From NCBI GenBank assembly GCA_008330645.1, contig VLTN01000086.1:1-64000 (forward strand): DNA of 64,000 nucleotides, written 5' to 3'. The translations under genes and the position numbers were made by a program. Source of the DNA: Cafeteria roenbergensis (lineage: Eukaryota; Sar; Bigyra; Bicosoecida; Cafeteriaceae). This document shows, piece by piece, positions 15,249 through 25,753 of this stretch (its first letter is position 1; each line of letters opens with the position of its first letter). The notes below the pieces were generated by a model. That model saw nothing but the letters and a program-made list of their open reading frames with translations. It did no database searches and was not told the origin of the DNA.

Positions 15249-18200
15249 TCACCGGCGGCGCTGGTACACGATGATGAATGCCTGCACCGCCTCCACCTCG
15301 GCTCGCGACACCGGCCGCACGGTCTGGTCGTCGGCTGAGAGCCACTGCCCGCCCACCCCTCCCTCGCGCCGGTAGGCGACGTAGTGGCCCGTGTCGATGC
15401 CGCGACCGCGGTGCCTGACCACGCCAACGGCGTCGTACACAGCGTCGGCGGCTGGCAAGGCGGATATGCCGGGTGCTCCCGAGACCTCTCCGTCGGCTCT
15501 GCCAGCGGCTCTGCCAGCAGTCGGCTGGCGCAGTGGCCAGTTCGCGCCGGCTCCGTCGCCCTGCCGCCCCGCTACGGCATCGCGAGCAGATCCACCCTCG
15601 CCAAAGGCGGCCCGGAAGCGGCCTGCATCAGATAGCGTGGCCCGATCTTGCAGTCGCTCTGCAGAGCTGCGGCCGCAACAGGCATCGGGGGACAGACAGC
15701 CGGTTTCTGCAGGGCAGAGCCCGTCCAACGGAAAGACGACGTGGTGGTGCAGCTTCGAGCGGGCCCCGCGTGCCTGCCACCGGGCCCTGCCGACGTGGAG
15801 GACCAACACCTCAGGCAGTCGCAGCAGCAGCGTTCGACGAAGCGCCGGGCGGTGGCCGTCGCAGCGCTGGCACCGGAACGCAGCCTCGCCCGTCATGGGC
15901 TCGCGACGCGTGGCGTGACGAAGGAGCTGCTGCAGCGTCACGGTGCCGCCGCCGCCGCCCGTTGCGCCGCGGTCGATGCCCCTGCCGCGGCCACTCGCTG
16001 CGCGCGACGGCGGAGCCGCCCTCTTGGCTGAGCGCGCATCGCTGTCACTCGCAGTCGGGGCTATATGCGCCGATGCTGCGGACGATGGAGCTTGGGCGGC
16101 TGAGGCGCCCGGCGAAACCCGGCCGGCGCGGGTGGCCGTCGCGGAGGCAAGGGCTCCTCCTCCGAGCGGTGGCACTGTCTCCCCGAGGGCAGCAGTGGCG
16201 GAGCGCGCTGATGCGTTGAGCAGAGCCAGTGCCTCCTCCGGCAGTGCATGGGTGGCAGAGCTGACACCGGCGGCCGGGCCTGCATGCTGCCGACCCTCGC
16301 TGCTGCTGCCGCGGCCGCCTCGGCTGCCACCGTCGCTCTGGGAACCGTCGCATGATGAGCTGTCACTGAGCGTGGCGATGCAGTCGCTTGCTGCGTCAGT
16401 GGCGTCGGACCCCACGTTCAAGCCGGCAGCCTCAGGGCCATGCCCGCCTCCTGGCACGGTGCGACCGCGACCGGTGCGACCGCGACCGGTGCGACCGCGA
16501 CCGGTGCGACCGCGACCGGTGCGACCGCGACCGGCGCGACCGCGACCGGTGCGACCGCGGGCGAGTGCCACAGAGGATGAACAACCCGCGCCCCGGCCCC
16601 GCCCCCGGCCCAGGCCCAGCCCCAGGCTCCTGCCGAGGCGGCCGCCTCGGCTGGAGGCGTTTCCGTTGTCGACAGCCGCAGCCGAGTCGGCAGCGGCCTC
16701 AGAGCGACGATTTGCGCAGCGCAACCCGACCGCTCTGCTGCCGCTGCTGCGAGTAGCAGCCTTGCTCGCGCTGCGTGCGCTGGAAGCAGCTGCGCGGCGA
16801 CGCGCATGCCCACCACGCAGCGCCCTGGCCGCGACTCGTCCTTGCGTCGAGGCGGACACACCGTCGGCTCTGCCGCACGCCGATGCGCCGGAATTGACGA
16901 TTGCAGAGACACTGCCGCCACTCGGCGCGCCGGCAGCCGCGCCGAAGCTGCCGCCCCCGCTGCCGCTGGCAGAGCCAGTGCCGCTGAATCCGCCGCCCCT
17001 CCTGCCGCGACTGCCTCCGGTCAGGGCGGCAAGCTGCTTCCTCCAGCAGGCCGCGTCCTCGTCGTCCGCTGGGAGCTCAAGCGACAGACACTGGAAGGAT
17101 CCCTGTTTCCGTGACTGCGCGCCGCATCCAAGGCACACCATCGTGGTCACGCTGGCGCCTTCCACAATCTCCCGCAGCCCCGGCTCCGGAACCAGCAGCG
17201 GCACGCGCGGAAGTGCTCCGGCGGGCAGAGCCGCCTGCTGACGTCTGCTGCCGGCTGGCTCGGCCGTGGAAGCCGGTTGGCTCTGCCTCGCCGGTGCACC
17301 ATGCAGCGAAGACGGCGATGCCGCGGTGGAGCAACTCGCCGACGTCGCGTAGGCGGAAAACACCACTGACGACGAGGAACAGCTCCCCGACGTCGCGCAG
17401 GCGGAGCGAAGTGCCGAGGCCCTCTGCAGGCCGGCAGAGCCAGCGCCACCGGCGGCTGGAGGAGAACGACCGGCCCCAACAAGGTTCGACGGCTCCGACG
17501 ATGTCGAGTCACTGACGAGCCTGGCGGGTCTGCAGCCGGAGGGCCCGTCGGCGGCAGACCCAACAGGACAGGCGGCCGCTCGCTGCGCTGCTCGCGCCCC
17601 GGAGCGCGTTCGGACCGCCCTCGCGGTGCCTGGCGCCCCGGCAGAGCCCTTGCCTCCGTGAAGCGAAGCCTGGCGCCTGGTCGCCGGCTTTCGGGCTCTG
17701 CCGCTGCGAAGAGCATCCGGCTCTGCCACCGGGTTGCCACGCGCACCCTCCCGCGGCGGGTCTGGCCGATGCGCCCTCCACCAGTGCCTTGGTGGGCTCG
17801 AGATGGCACGGGCAGAGCGTGGCAGCGCAGGCGGTGGCTGGCCAGGGCGAGCATTGGATTCCGCGCGGCCATCGACGCCAGCCAGACTGGAAAAGCCGGT
17901 GCTGCCGCCGCTGTGATTACTGCTGCTGCTGCTGAGGTCGCTGCTAAGGTTGCTGCTGAGGTTGCTGCTGCTGCTGAGGCTGCCGCTGTCGTGGCAGCTG
18001 CCGCTGTCGTTGTCGCTGCCGCTTTCACCGTCACTACAGCTGCCGAGGCTGCTGCTGCCGAGGCTGCTGCTGCCACTGAAGCCGCTGACGTCGCTCACGC
18101 CAGTGGAGCGAGCTTCGGCAGCTGCGATTGAGCGACTGGTTGTCGCTCCCTGCCCGCTGGCCAAGGACCCGCCGCGGTGGACACAGCTTCCGCCCGCATG

Positions 18201-21200
18201 GGGGACCCGCTGCCCGCGCCCGAAGCCACCCGCCGCAGCCTGCTCTCCCGAGAGAGGCGGCTTCAGCGACCCGGAGCGCAGGTCGTCATGCACGGTGGAG
18301 AGAAGCGCCGTGAGGAATTCGTGGGCGTCTTGGTGCATGACAGAGCTGAAGTGCGGCGGAATGTATCGCCGAATCGTGGACAGGAACCTTCCTGGAGTAA
18401 CGCACTTCTGCCGCCCGGACCACATCTGCCGAACCACCTCCTGCAGCTCAAGTGCAACGGACACTTGCTGGCCGAACACCGCCGCAACAGCCTCGACAGG
18501 GGCTGGAGTCATTCCGGGCGCCGCCAGCCCGGGCTCCGAGCAGTCCGAGGAGTTGTTCTCGAGCGTCGCTGCTGAGTCAGAGATGACGGTCTTTGGTAGA
18601 GCCGCTGAACACGGGCGAGGAACCGAATCGTCCATCGTCTGCCTCCGGGCCCAGGACGCGGCCTGCGCGTCACGTTGCCCTCCCGGGCGACCCCTGGCTG
18701 CATCGCGCACGCGGACCAAGGCTCTGCTGGCTCTGCCCAGGCGGGAAGAGCCCCGACCCGCGTCGCGGGGTGCCGCCAGCGTGGCAGACGACTGCAGCGC
18801 CGTTCGGCCCGCGGCTCGCTCCGCCAGCGGGGCCCTCTCAGCGCTGCCTTCCGCCGGGACCGACGCAGGGGGGGCGGGCTGACCATCAGGGGAATGTGAC
18901 CGCGAAGTGACATGTCCAAGCTCTGCCTCCGGCCTGCAGAGCCTCACTTGGCAAGTGCCGCGAGGCTCGGCAGTCCAGCCCACGAGCAGCTCGCCAAACG
19001 GCTCTGCCTGTGTGGCAGAGCTGCATGCCGAATGGTCAATCGCAAGTGGAGGCTCTGCAACGAGCAGCAGACGCTGGCGAGCCGAGCCTGCCTGGTTTGC
19101 TGCGGGTGGGGCGGAGTCCCGGCACCTCCCCGGCTCGTCCGCGGCCGGCACTGAGGCTCCGCCAACGCCCGAGTCGCCCTGAGAGGCGACTGATGGCGCG
19201 GCTTTCCGACTCGCCCCGCTGCCGCCTCGCCCAGCGGTCGGCCCTGCCTCCTCTGCCTCGCCCAGCACATCGAGCCTCAGGCGCCGCACCCCCAGGATCA
19301 GCTGACGGATCGGCAGAGCCCCCAGCAGAGCCTGCAGCGTGGCGCTGACGTAGCACGTGTTGCCCAGGTTCCGGAGGCCGCAACGGCCAGGCAGCTCGGC
19401 GAGCTGCGCCTCCGAAACCTCAGATTTCCCCACGGCAGAGCTGACTCTGCGGCTCGAGCTGATGGCTCCCTCGCCCGCGGCCGGCCCCAGGGTGGCTGTC
19501 CCGGCTGTCCCGTCTCGCAGCCGAGCTTGCTCTGCCGTGAGGGAGGCAGAGTCGCGGCCCCGCGCTGAGGAGTCCTCTGCGCAGACTTGAGGCGACGCCG
19601 CGCCGCTGGGCCGAGAGAGCTCTGCCGGATTCTGCCGCCGGGGCGCTGCGTCCGGTTTCGCGTCACGCCGGCTTGCGTCGGGCTCTGCCACTCGGTCTGC
19701 GTCGCTCGTCCGCTTGCGCTGCCCTGCCGCAGCGGCCCTGGATCGAGGCCGGCCACGCTTGGGCGAAGCGGCTCTGCCAGTGCTCTTGGCTGGACCCCGC
19801 TGTGAACGAGGCGGCGTCGACTGGTGCTCTGAGACGGCCCGCCCAGCTGGCCCTGCTTCCTTGCCTGATTGCTCGACGATTGCTGCACGACTGGCTTGCG
19901 ACAACGATGCACTGGCCTGCCTCCTCCGGCTCGCCGCCTTGCCACCCGCTGATGCAGAGGCTCCTGCTGGCCCCGCTGTGGCCGCCGCCGGCTCAGCGCG
20001 CGTGTTCGGGTCCTCGAAGGCGCCGGCGAATCGGCGAGCTGTCATCCCAGGGGTTGGGCCACCGGCTCGGGCCGGGTCACCGGGCGCACTCAGCGCCGCA
20101 TGGCCGTCGCAGCCACCCGGTGGCATCGGCTTGGCCTCAGCGGCTGAAGAGCGGAGGCTCTGCCGGGTGGGCGGCCGTTGCCGAAGCAGGCTGGTTGAGC
20201 GACTCCGTCGGCCGCGGGTTCGCGCTGCAGGGTCACCCGGGCGACTTGCTTGGCGCCACGTGTGGCTGCCTTGGCCAGCAGCCTGCGCCGCAGCGACTGC
20301 AAGGTCTGACGCGCACTCGGCGTCCTGCGGGGCCTCCCCGCCGCTGTGCTCGCAAGCGCCGGCCCAGTCAGCATCCACCGAGGCCGGCAGCCAGGTGACG
20401 ACGACCGGCGGCGATGCAGGCAACGGGGTCTGTGATGGGGCGGTGGCTGGCAGGCAGCCTTGCCCGCCAGAGTCAAACGATTCCTGCGAGCCGAGGGCAG
20501 TGGCCGCTTGCACTGGGCGCTGCTGCTGCTGCTGTTGCTGCTGTTGTTGCCCGCGCAGACGGCGCGGACGCTTTGCAGTCGCGGGGCGACGCGCTGGTGC
20601 TGCTTCCCGCGGCGGGGTGTCTGTTGCAGCTGGGAGGTGGTCTGGTGGCGTCGGGCGCTGTGCTGCGCGAGGCCCGCTGTCGGACGACGCGCCGAGAGAC
20701 ACCGCGTCGCTCTCATCTGAAGAGTCGCTGCTGCCGCTCAGGTCTACCAGCTGGTGGGGCACTTGCCAGCGGCCAAAGCTGTCGCAACGCCAAACATGTG
20801 CCGGAGACGACCGCCGTGACGATCGACGAAGCCCCTCTCCAGAGCGGGCATCTCCGGCCAAGCTGGGGCTTGAGGGGGCGGGCTCGGCAGCCTTGGATCG
20901 CCCCGAAGCGACGGCCCGGTGGGGCCGCCTCGGGCTGCGCTGCGTCGCTGGTAGTCGCGAGCGGTCCGCCGACGCCACCAGCGCAGCGGCCAGCGTCGGC
21001 AGCTGGTCCGCCGGGAAGTCTGCGCGGAGGCCGCAGCCCGAGCAGCAGCAGAACCCGTCGCTCGGCCGAAACAGCAGCGACGCCACAGCGCTGCCGCCAG
21101 CGCCGCTGCCAGCGCGCCCGCCGCCGTTCGTCGAGCAAGCGGCCGCGCTCGTGTCGGACCGGCAGCGACAGAGGGCACCACCCCCATCGTTCCATCCCCC

Positions 21201-22583
21201 TTCTCCCCCACCGGTCCCGGCAGCGCCTGCTGCAGCGCAGGCAGCCGGCCCAGCAGCGGCAGCTCTCGGCGCCGCTGATGCTCCCGCCCCCTTTGCACTC
21301 CCCTCGGAGGTCCCGCACGCCGACCCGGCAGAGCCAGTGTCCAGTGGCTCTGCCCGTCGGCTTCGTTTCCTCCTGCTGTGGTCGCTGCGAAGAGGCTTTG
21401 CCAGACTCGGGGGAGTCGCCGCGAAAGCAGCGGAGGCAGAGCCGCCCAGGCCCTCAGCCTGCCCACTTTGCGCCAACTGGGATGACCTGCTGCTGCCGCT
21501 GCCGCTGCCGCTGCCGCTGCCGCTGCCGCTGCCGCTGCCGCTGCCGCTGCCGCTGCCGCTGCCGCTGCCGCTGCCGCTGCCGCTGCCGCTGCCGCTGCCG
21601 CTGCCGCTGCCGCTGCCGCTGCCGCTGCTGGTGGAGGCACTCGACCCTGCAGGCTGACGGCGGCAGAGCCGGTCGTGGCGCGCTGCGTGGCTGTCCGGCC
21701 CAGGCAGCGCGCGGCAGAGCGCACCGGCGGGCGACGCGCCGTGGTCAGCGGTCGTGTCTCTGCCACTTGGCCGTGTGGGGCTGCCACGGCCGCTGTCGGC
21801 GGCTGCGTCGGCTGCACCACGAGCAGGGGCTCTGCCTTCGCGTTCCGCCTCCCCGCAGTGGGCCAGGCCGCAGCCCATGCAGAGCCACAACGCTCTGCCG
21901 GTGCGGCGGCAGCCCGGGGCGGCGCATCGGCCGGACCATGCCTTGAGAGCGGACTCGAGGGCCGGCGGCGGCACCAAGGCAGTCCGACTGGCGCTAACCG
22001 GCGCGGCGGGCCCCTGCGAAGCGAGTGGAGCACCTGCAGCGCTGCGAGCGCCGAACGGGGTGCCACGCCGCGTTAACCTCGGAGCCTGGGCAGTCGTGCT
22101 CGCCGTCTGCGGGACTGCGTCCGCAGTGGTTTCCGCAGGCAAGTCGCCCGACCTGCTCCTTTTGCGCTCTGTGAGGACACGACAGAGACGGGATACAGCC
22201 GGCCAGGGCCGCAGCAAGTTGCGCACACACGTTGGCCCGCATAGACAGCGGCCGGCTGGCCCGTGCCAGTGGCAGCGTCCCGCTTGGCAGCCGTGGGAGC
22301 GACCCAGGTGCGCGCAGCGCAGGCCCTTGGCGCACGCAAATCTCACTTCCACGCGCCATGCCGACCCTTGAAGCCGCAATCCCCTCCCTGTGCCTCGCAA
22401 TTCGGCGGCAGCACCGGCCGCGCGGCCGACCGCGGCCCGGAGAGCCTCGGGTGCGCTGTTCGCGCAGCCGTTGTGCGTGCGCTGGCCGGCAGAGCTCACC
22501 GAGCGCGGCGCAAGCGGGCCCACAAGCCGCGCCCCCTGCACCGCGGCCTCGTGGGCGCCAAGGTCGGCTGCCGGTCCGGCCAT
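15249..22583 (-). CDS. Giant ubiquitin-specific protease (C19) with ZnF-UBP-like domain
   Basis: The open frame is continuous and ends at 15249. The 22583 start is an upper limit, because the frame is open further but would run through the divergent tetraspanin exons. A 5' intron is possible. Counted from 22583: a ZnF-UBP-like finger near residue 220 (GRCAAPGCRRTGRALWLCMG, then HAARH), a long (Ser-Gly) tract, then the catalytic domain. The Cys box is CGLRNLGNTCYVSATLQALL (about 1066; plus-strand 19330-19386), with QDAHEF (near 18320), zinc-type CxxC pairs (VCLGC near 17130; CQRC near 15870) and the His box GIDTGHYVAY (near 15390). The enzyme removes ubiquitin from proteins. The catalytic domain spans ~1,370 residues instead of ~350 because of huge low-complexity inserts. 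Convergent with the reductase gene. Confidence 0.85.
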   Translation of the reverse strand: MAGPAADLGAHEAAVQGARLVGPLAPRSVSSAGQRTHNGCANSAPEALRAAVGRAAGAAAELRGTGRGLRLQGSAWRVEVRFACAKGLRCAHLGRSHGCQAGRCHWHGPAGRCLCGPTCVRNLLRPWPAVSRLCRVLTERKRSRSGDLPAETTADAVPQTASTTAQAPRLTRRGTPFGARSAAGAPLASQGPAAPVSASRTALVPPPALESALKAWSGRCAAPGCRRTGRALWLCMGCGLAHCGEAEREGRAPARGAADAAADSGRGSPTRPSGRDTTADHGASPAGALCRALPGPDSHAARHDRLCRRQPAGSSASTSSGSGSGSGSGSGSGSGSGSGSGSGSGSGSGSGSGSGSGSGSGSGSSRSSQLAQSGQAEGLGGSASAAFAATPPSLAKPLRSDHSRRKRSRRAEPLDTGSAGSACGTSEGSAKGAGASAAPRAAAAGPAACAAAGAAGTGGGEGGWNDGGGALCRCRSDTSAAACSTNGGGRAGSGAGGSAVASLLFRPSDGFCCCSGCGLRADFPADQLPTLAAALVASADRSRLPATQRSPRRPHRAVASGRSKAAEPAPSSPSLAGDARSGEGLRRSSRRSSPAHVWRCDSFGRWQVPHQLVDLSGSSDSSDESDAVSLGASSDSGPRAAQRPTPPDHLPAATDTPPREAAPARRPATAKRPRRLRGQQQQQQQQQQRPVQAATALGSQESFDSGGQGCLPATAPSQTPLPASPPVVVTWLPASVDADWAGACEHSGGEAPQDAECASDLAVAAAQAAGQGSHTWRQASRPGDPAARTRGRRSRSTSLLRQRPPTRQSLRSSAAEAKPMPPGGCDGHAALSAPGDPARAGGPTPGMTARRFAGAFEDPNTRAEPAAATAGPAGASASAGGKAASRRRQASASLSQASRAAIVEQSGKEAGPAGRAVSEHQSTPPRSQRGPAKSTGRAASPKRGRPRSRAAAAGQRKRTSDADRVAEPDASRRDAKPDAAPRRQNPAELSRPSGAASPQVCAEDSSARGRDSASLTAEQARLRDGTAGTATLGPAAGEGAISSSRRVSSAVGKSEVSEAQLAELPGRCGLRNLGNTCYVSATLQALLGALPIRQLILGVRRLRLDVLGEAEEAGPTAGRGGSGASRKAAPSVASQGDSGVGGASVPAADEPGRCRDSAPPAANQAGSARQRLLLVAEPPLAIDHSACSSATQAEPFGELLVGWTAEPRGTCQVRLCRPEAELGHVTSRSHSPDGQPAPPASVPAEGSAERAPLAERAAGRTALQSSATLAAPRDAGRGSSRLGRASRALVRVRDAARGRPGGQRDAQAASWARRQTMDDSVPRPCSAALPKTVISDSAATLENNSSDCSEPGLAAPGMTPAPVEAVAAVFGQQVSVALELQEVVRQMWSGRQKCVTPGRFLSTIRRYIPPHFSSVMHQDAHEFLTALLSTVHDDLRSGSLKPPLSGEQAAAGGFGRGQRVPHAGGSCVHRGGSLASGQGATTSRSIAAAEARSTGVSDVSGFSGSSSLGSSSLGSCSDGESGSDNDSGSCHDSGSLSSSSNLSSNLSSDLSSSSSNHSGGSTGFSSLAGVDGRAESNARPGQPPPALPRSARAISSPPRHWWRAHRPDPPREGARGNPVAEPDALRSGRARKPATRRQASLHGGKGSAGAPGTARAVRTRSGARAAQRAAACPVGSAADGPSGCRPARLVSDSTSSEPSNLVGAGRSPPAAGGAGSAGLQRASALRSACATSGSCSSSSVVFSAYATSASCSTAASPSSLHGAPARQSQPASTAEPAGSRRQQAALPAGALPRVPLLVPEPGLREIVEGASVTTMVCLGCGAQSRKQGSFQCLSLELPADDEDAACWRKQLAALTGGSRGRRGGGFSGTGSASGSGGGSFGAAAGAPSGGSVSAIVNSGASACGRADGVSASTQGRVAARALRGGHARRRAAASSARSASKAATRSSGSRAVGLRCANRRSEAAADSAAAVDNGNASSRGGRLGRSLGLGLGRGRGRGAGCSSSVALARGRTGRGRAGRGRTGRGRTGRGRTGRGRTGRGRTVPGGGHGPEAAGLNVGSDATDAASDCIATLSDSSSCDGSQSDGGSRGGRGSSSEGRQHAGPAAGVSSATHALPEEALALLNASARSATAALGETVPPLGGGALASATATRAGRVSPGASAAQAPSSAASAHIAPTASDSDARSAKRAAPPSRAASGRGRGIDRGATGGGGGTVTLQQLLRHATRREPMTGEAAFRCQRCDGHRPALRRTLLLRLPEVLVLHVGRARWQARGARSKLHHHVVFPLDGLCPAETGCLSPDACCGRSSAERLQDRATLSDAGRFRAAFGEGGSARDAVAGRQGDGAGANWPLRQPTAGRAAGRADGEVSGAPGISALPAADAVYDAVGVVRHRGRGIDTGHYVAYRREGGVGGQWLSADDQTVRPVSRAEVEAVQAFIIVYQRRR
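16459..16566 (-). repeat. 15-bp minisatellite inside the ubiquitin protease gene
   Basis: About seven copies of GGTGCGACCGCGACC encode a Gly-Arg-Gly-Arg-Thr repeat in an insert of the catalytic domain. Confidence 0.8.
21492..21630 (-). repeat. CTGCCG hexanucleotide array inside the ubiquitin protease gene
   Basis: Roughly 23 uninterrupted copies of CTGCCG encode a (Ser-Gly)n run just after the ZnF-UBP-like finger. Such pure arrays are length-variable and can be mis-assembled. Confidence 0.85.
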
Positions 22584-23979
22584 GTGCTCGGCCGAGTCAT
22601 GCGGCTTCTGCCGGTTCCTCTCGCACCTCATCAGCGTGGGGGTGTACCGGTTTGTCTTCGCCGTGTTGCTGATGCTCAACATCGTGAGGCCGCTCCCAGC
22701 CCCGCAGCCTGTCCACGCTGCTCCCGGGGCAGCTCGCCGCCGCTCGGATCGCAGCGTCCTTGCCATCCACCCCCCCTGCGGTCGGCGAACCGGTGCGGCC
22801 GGAAAGGACAGTGGCTCGGCTGCCAAACGCCGCCGCTCGTCTCGCGGCCTCCGCCCCTCACCGCTGCCGCCTCGCTGCCCCCAGCCCCCTCCGTCCCTCG
22901 TTCCCGCTGTCCCTCTGGAGGCATCGCAGACGCTCGCCTTTGTATGGATGGGGCAGAGCATGGACTTCCGCAACGAAACTCCCTTCCGGTTTGCCTGTGA
23001 GAGCGTGGTCCGCGACGAGCACGCAGCCGCTCCTGTAGGCCACCCGCCAGCATGAGCGCCTCCTGCCGCGTGCACCAGCCCGAGCGCAGCTCTGTAGCCC
23101 GTGACTGCGTTGCGCCAGGGCCCTGCCCGACGGCAACTGTCGTCCCTCCCGGCGCCCCCTGGCTGTGCGGGCTTGAACATATCACCAGACCTCCATGGCC
23201 GCTCCCGCTCGCCATGCCCAACGCCACCACTGACCCCTGGCCCGCCCTTGACCGCAGCCGAGGTGTGGCCGGTGGCTGAGTTCGCCATGGGGCTGGTGTT
23301 GGTCTTCGTCACCATGTTCGGATGCTTCAGCAACGCCTTCCGCGGAAACCCCGTGCACACACAGAACGTCTACAGGTTCCTCGCTGCCGCCGTGGGAGGG
23401 CTCGCCCTCGTAGTGGGGGCGGTGTTCATCGTGGCCGCGTCTGACAAGGCCACCGTCGGCGGCATGATCGAGTACGGCTGGAACAACGTGTTTCACGACG
23501 AGCTCTCACAGGACCACATCCGCGCCGCCCAGGCGCAGTACCACTGCTGCGGGTTCTTCACCCAGGAAAAGGACCGCGCCGTGGCGCCGTGCCCGGTGGG
23601 GGCCCGCGCTGGCTGCCAGCAGCCCCTTGTGGACGAGTACACACGCCTCATGACCCAGATGGGCTCGTGGCTCATCTACGGCGTCGTCGTTTGCCTCCTC
23701 ACTGTGGCGTGGCTCTACTGCTACGAGGAGGGCTACTACCACGAGATGATGAAAAAGGGTCGCGACGTCTACCGCGACGATGACCTGCCCTTCTTCGGGG
23801 AGGACGCGGCAGAGCCCCAGGTGCCGCTGGGCGCGAGACGGGTGCTGAACGAGTTCGCGGAGCTGTACAAGCCGTCACAGGACGACGACCTGGCCGGTGG
23901 CGGGCGTGACGGCGACGATGACGACCTCGACACGGGAGTCTTTGTGCGGCTGCACAAGGGCGATGGCGCGGCTGTGTAG
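22582..23979 (+). CDS. Tetraspanin, three exons
   Basis: Proposed exons are 22582-22683, 22930-22996 and 23258-23979, which give 296 residues. Both introns are GT-AG and phases match: donor GTGAGG after LMLNI, acceptor GCAG before ACGCTCGCC; donor GTGAGA, acceptor CCGCAG. Membrane span 1 is RFVFAVLLMLNITLAFVWM, spliced across exons 1 and 2. Span 2 is MGLVLVFVTMFGCF, span 3 FLAAAVGGLALVVGAVFIVA, and span 4 WLIYGVVVCLLTVAWLYCY (near 194-213). The large loop has the tetraspanin CCG signature at 153-155 (QYHCCGFF) plus further cysteines (APCPVGARAGC). The acidic cytosolic tail contains runs of Asp. Tetraspanins organise membrane protein webs. It is head-to-head with the ubiquitin protease gene, whose 5' end would overlap it if extended. 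Confidence 0.85.
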
Positions 23980-24500
23980 TCGCTCGAAGTGCCAGTGTGG
24001 CCGATGCGTGCAATGCTCAGTTTCAATCGCAGCTTGTTTGCGGCCCTCCTGCGATCAAACCGCGGGGCTCGCCATGCCCGTGACGGCTCACACGCCCGTC
24101 GGCAGCGCTGAGGTCTCCTGCGCCTCGCGAGTGTCAGTTGCGCGACGCATCGCGTCGGTGGGACGGGCAGGGCTGGGGCGCTGGCCAGCTCTGAGTGAGT
24201 GGGTTGGGGCAGCGAAGAGTCGCCTGGCTGGGCGAGGGGACGCTCTGGCCCGCAGCGGAGCTGACACGCGGACCAAGGACACACGCTGCTGCCCGCGGTC
24301 CTTCCTGCCCGGCGAGATGTCTTGCGCCTGCCACAGCGCGTAGAAAGGGGCCAAGCGGTGCGCTCGACTGGTTTTCTACCGGGTAAGGGGGGTCGTATTG
24401 TGAGTGTATGGTGCAACGCTGGTCGGTGCCTTCGCGAGAGAGCGCATTTCTGCACGATTCGGCGTCTGCGGCGATGCAACTGGGGCTTGCAAGTTGGCCC
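23980..24500. other. Intergenic, convergent gene ends
   Basis: Between the tetraspanin stop and the stop of the minus-strand membrane protein. Nothing recognisable; no gene supported. Confidence 0.4.
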
Positions 24501-25546
24501 TCAAGCATGGCGCTTCGTCGTCGACCCCGCCATCACGGCCTCGTCGATGGCATCCAGCGAGGTCGTTGTGAAGAGAGTAACCAAGCCGAGACAGCACTGA
24601 GCCACCACAAATGCCGAGCCAATCAACGACAGCCACAGAAGGACTTCTCCGTACTGCGACTCGAGGGACAGCGCCGCCACCCCCGAAAAAGCGAGCAGCG
24701 CGGAATGCAGCAAGTGCAACGCGGTGACGATACGGAGAGGTGTGCGCGGGCGGAGCTTGGCCGTCGACATCACCAGTGTGTCGGTGGTGTCCCCGAGCGG
24801 CGGCAGTGCGCTGCGGCGCTGCGGGCGATTTCGGCCGGGCCGCGTGCCGTGAGCGGTCCTGCCGAGAGGGAGCACGGGCAATCGGCGGACTCACAGACTT
24901 GGTCGGCTCCGCGCACTTGGAGACCACAGCATAGGCCGCTGAGTCGTGGTACGGGTAGGCGACAATGGCGCCCCAAATGCCGAGCACCAGGGACGGGATT
25001 GCCTGGAGCAGGGACCCACTCAAAACCAACAGGACGGATTGTCCCGGTCTGAGGCATCCGCTCCATGCTGGCCACAGGATGGTCACAGTGAATAGGACGG
25101 GCATGACAAACGCAATGATCGAAAACGCCAGGCCAAACGTGTAAAGCGCCTCGCCGCGGACGGCGTTCCCAGGACAGCCGCCAGGCCCAGTGGACAGCAC
25201 AAAGTACAGGTACGGTCCCTGCGTGGTGCATGGCGAAATACCGGGGGAGGCTGGCGGGACCGATGGCATTGGACGAGCGGACGCGCAAACCTGACGACTC
25301 AACGAAAGCAAACGAGAGCCTCACCACGACAATGGCCAGGGGGCCAACGCTCAAAAGGATCCTAGTGAGCACGAGCACGATGATCTTGTCCAAACTGGGC
25401 CGCGGCCTTGTCACTTGCGCGAGCTGTGCAAAGGCAAGCGCAATCTCGTCCCTTCGCCGGCGCGCGACCTTGACGGCGATGTCCTCCCGCCGCTCGACCA
25501 GGCGGCAGGTCTCGGAGTCAGTTGTGGCGCCAATGGCGGGCTCCAT
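24501..25546 (-). CDS. Multipass membrane protein, three exons, unknown family
   Basis: Proposed exons on the minus strand are 25546-25291, 25250-24895 and 24818-24501, giving 309 residues. Intron 1 is only 40 nt (GTTTGC to CGCCAG). Intron 2 is 76 nt with a strong donor GTGAGT and a weaker acceptor. Frames and phases fit throughout. The N-terminus is cytosol-like and charged (VERREDIAVKVARRRRDEIA). Five likely membrane spans follow: IIVLVLTRILLSVGPLAIVV, YTFGLAFSIIAFVMPVLFTV, SVLLVLSGSLLQAIPSLVLG, VTALHLLHSALLAFSGVAAL and LLWLSLIGSAFVVAQCCLGL. Several cysteines lie in the first loop (SPGISPCTTQ; GPGGCPGN). I do not recognise the family. The second intron acceptor is the least certain point. 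Confidence 0.65.
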
Positions 25547-25753
25547 GCTACGTTGGAGGGCGGTGCTTCCAGTGCCGGGTCCCGCCGGCTGGAGCGCGTG
25601 GACTGTGGCGGCCGATCTACCAGCGGTTGCCTGTGCGGTGACAAAGACCAGCCACAGCGTGGTTGCAGTTTGAGGGGCAGGCCTGGCTCCAGCCGGACGT
25701 GTTGCCAGAGGCCTCACTTGGACTGAAAACGGACGCATTGCCCTCCAGAACCA

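Noticed and set aside
19714-21657. Plus-strand open frames opposite the ubiquitin protease, including a Leu-Pro repeat
   Set aside because: The Leu-Pro run is the antisense of the (Ser-Gly)n array. The minus strand carries recognisable USP boxes.
22584-23360. Further N-terminal extension of the ubiquitin protease
   Set aside because: It would run antisense through the three tetraspanin exons and has no domain; taken as chance openness in GC-rich DNA.
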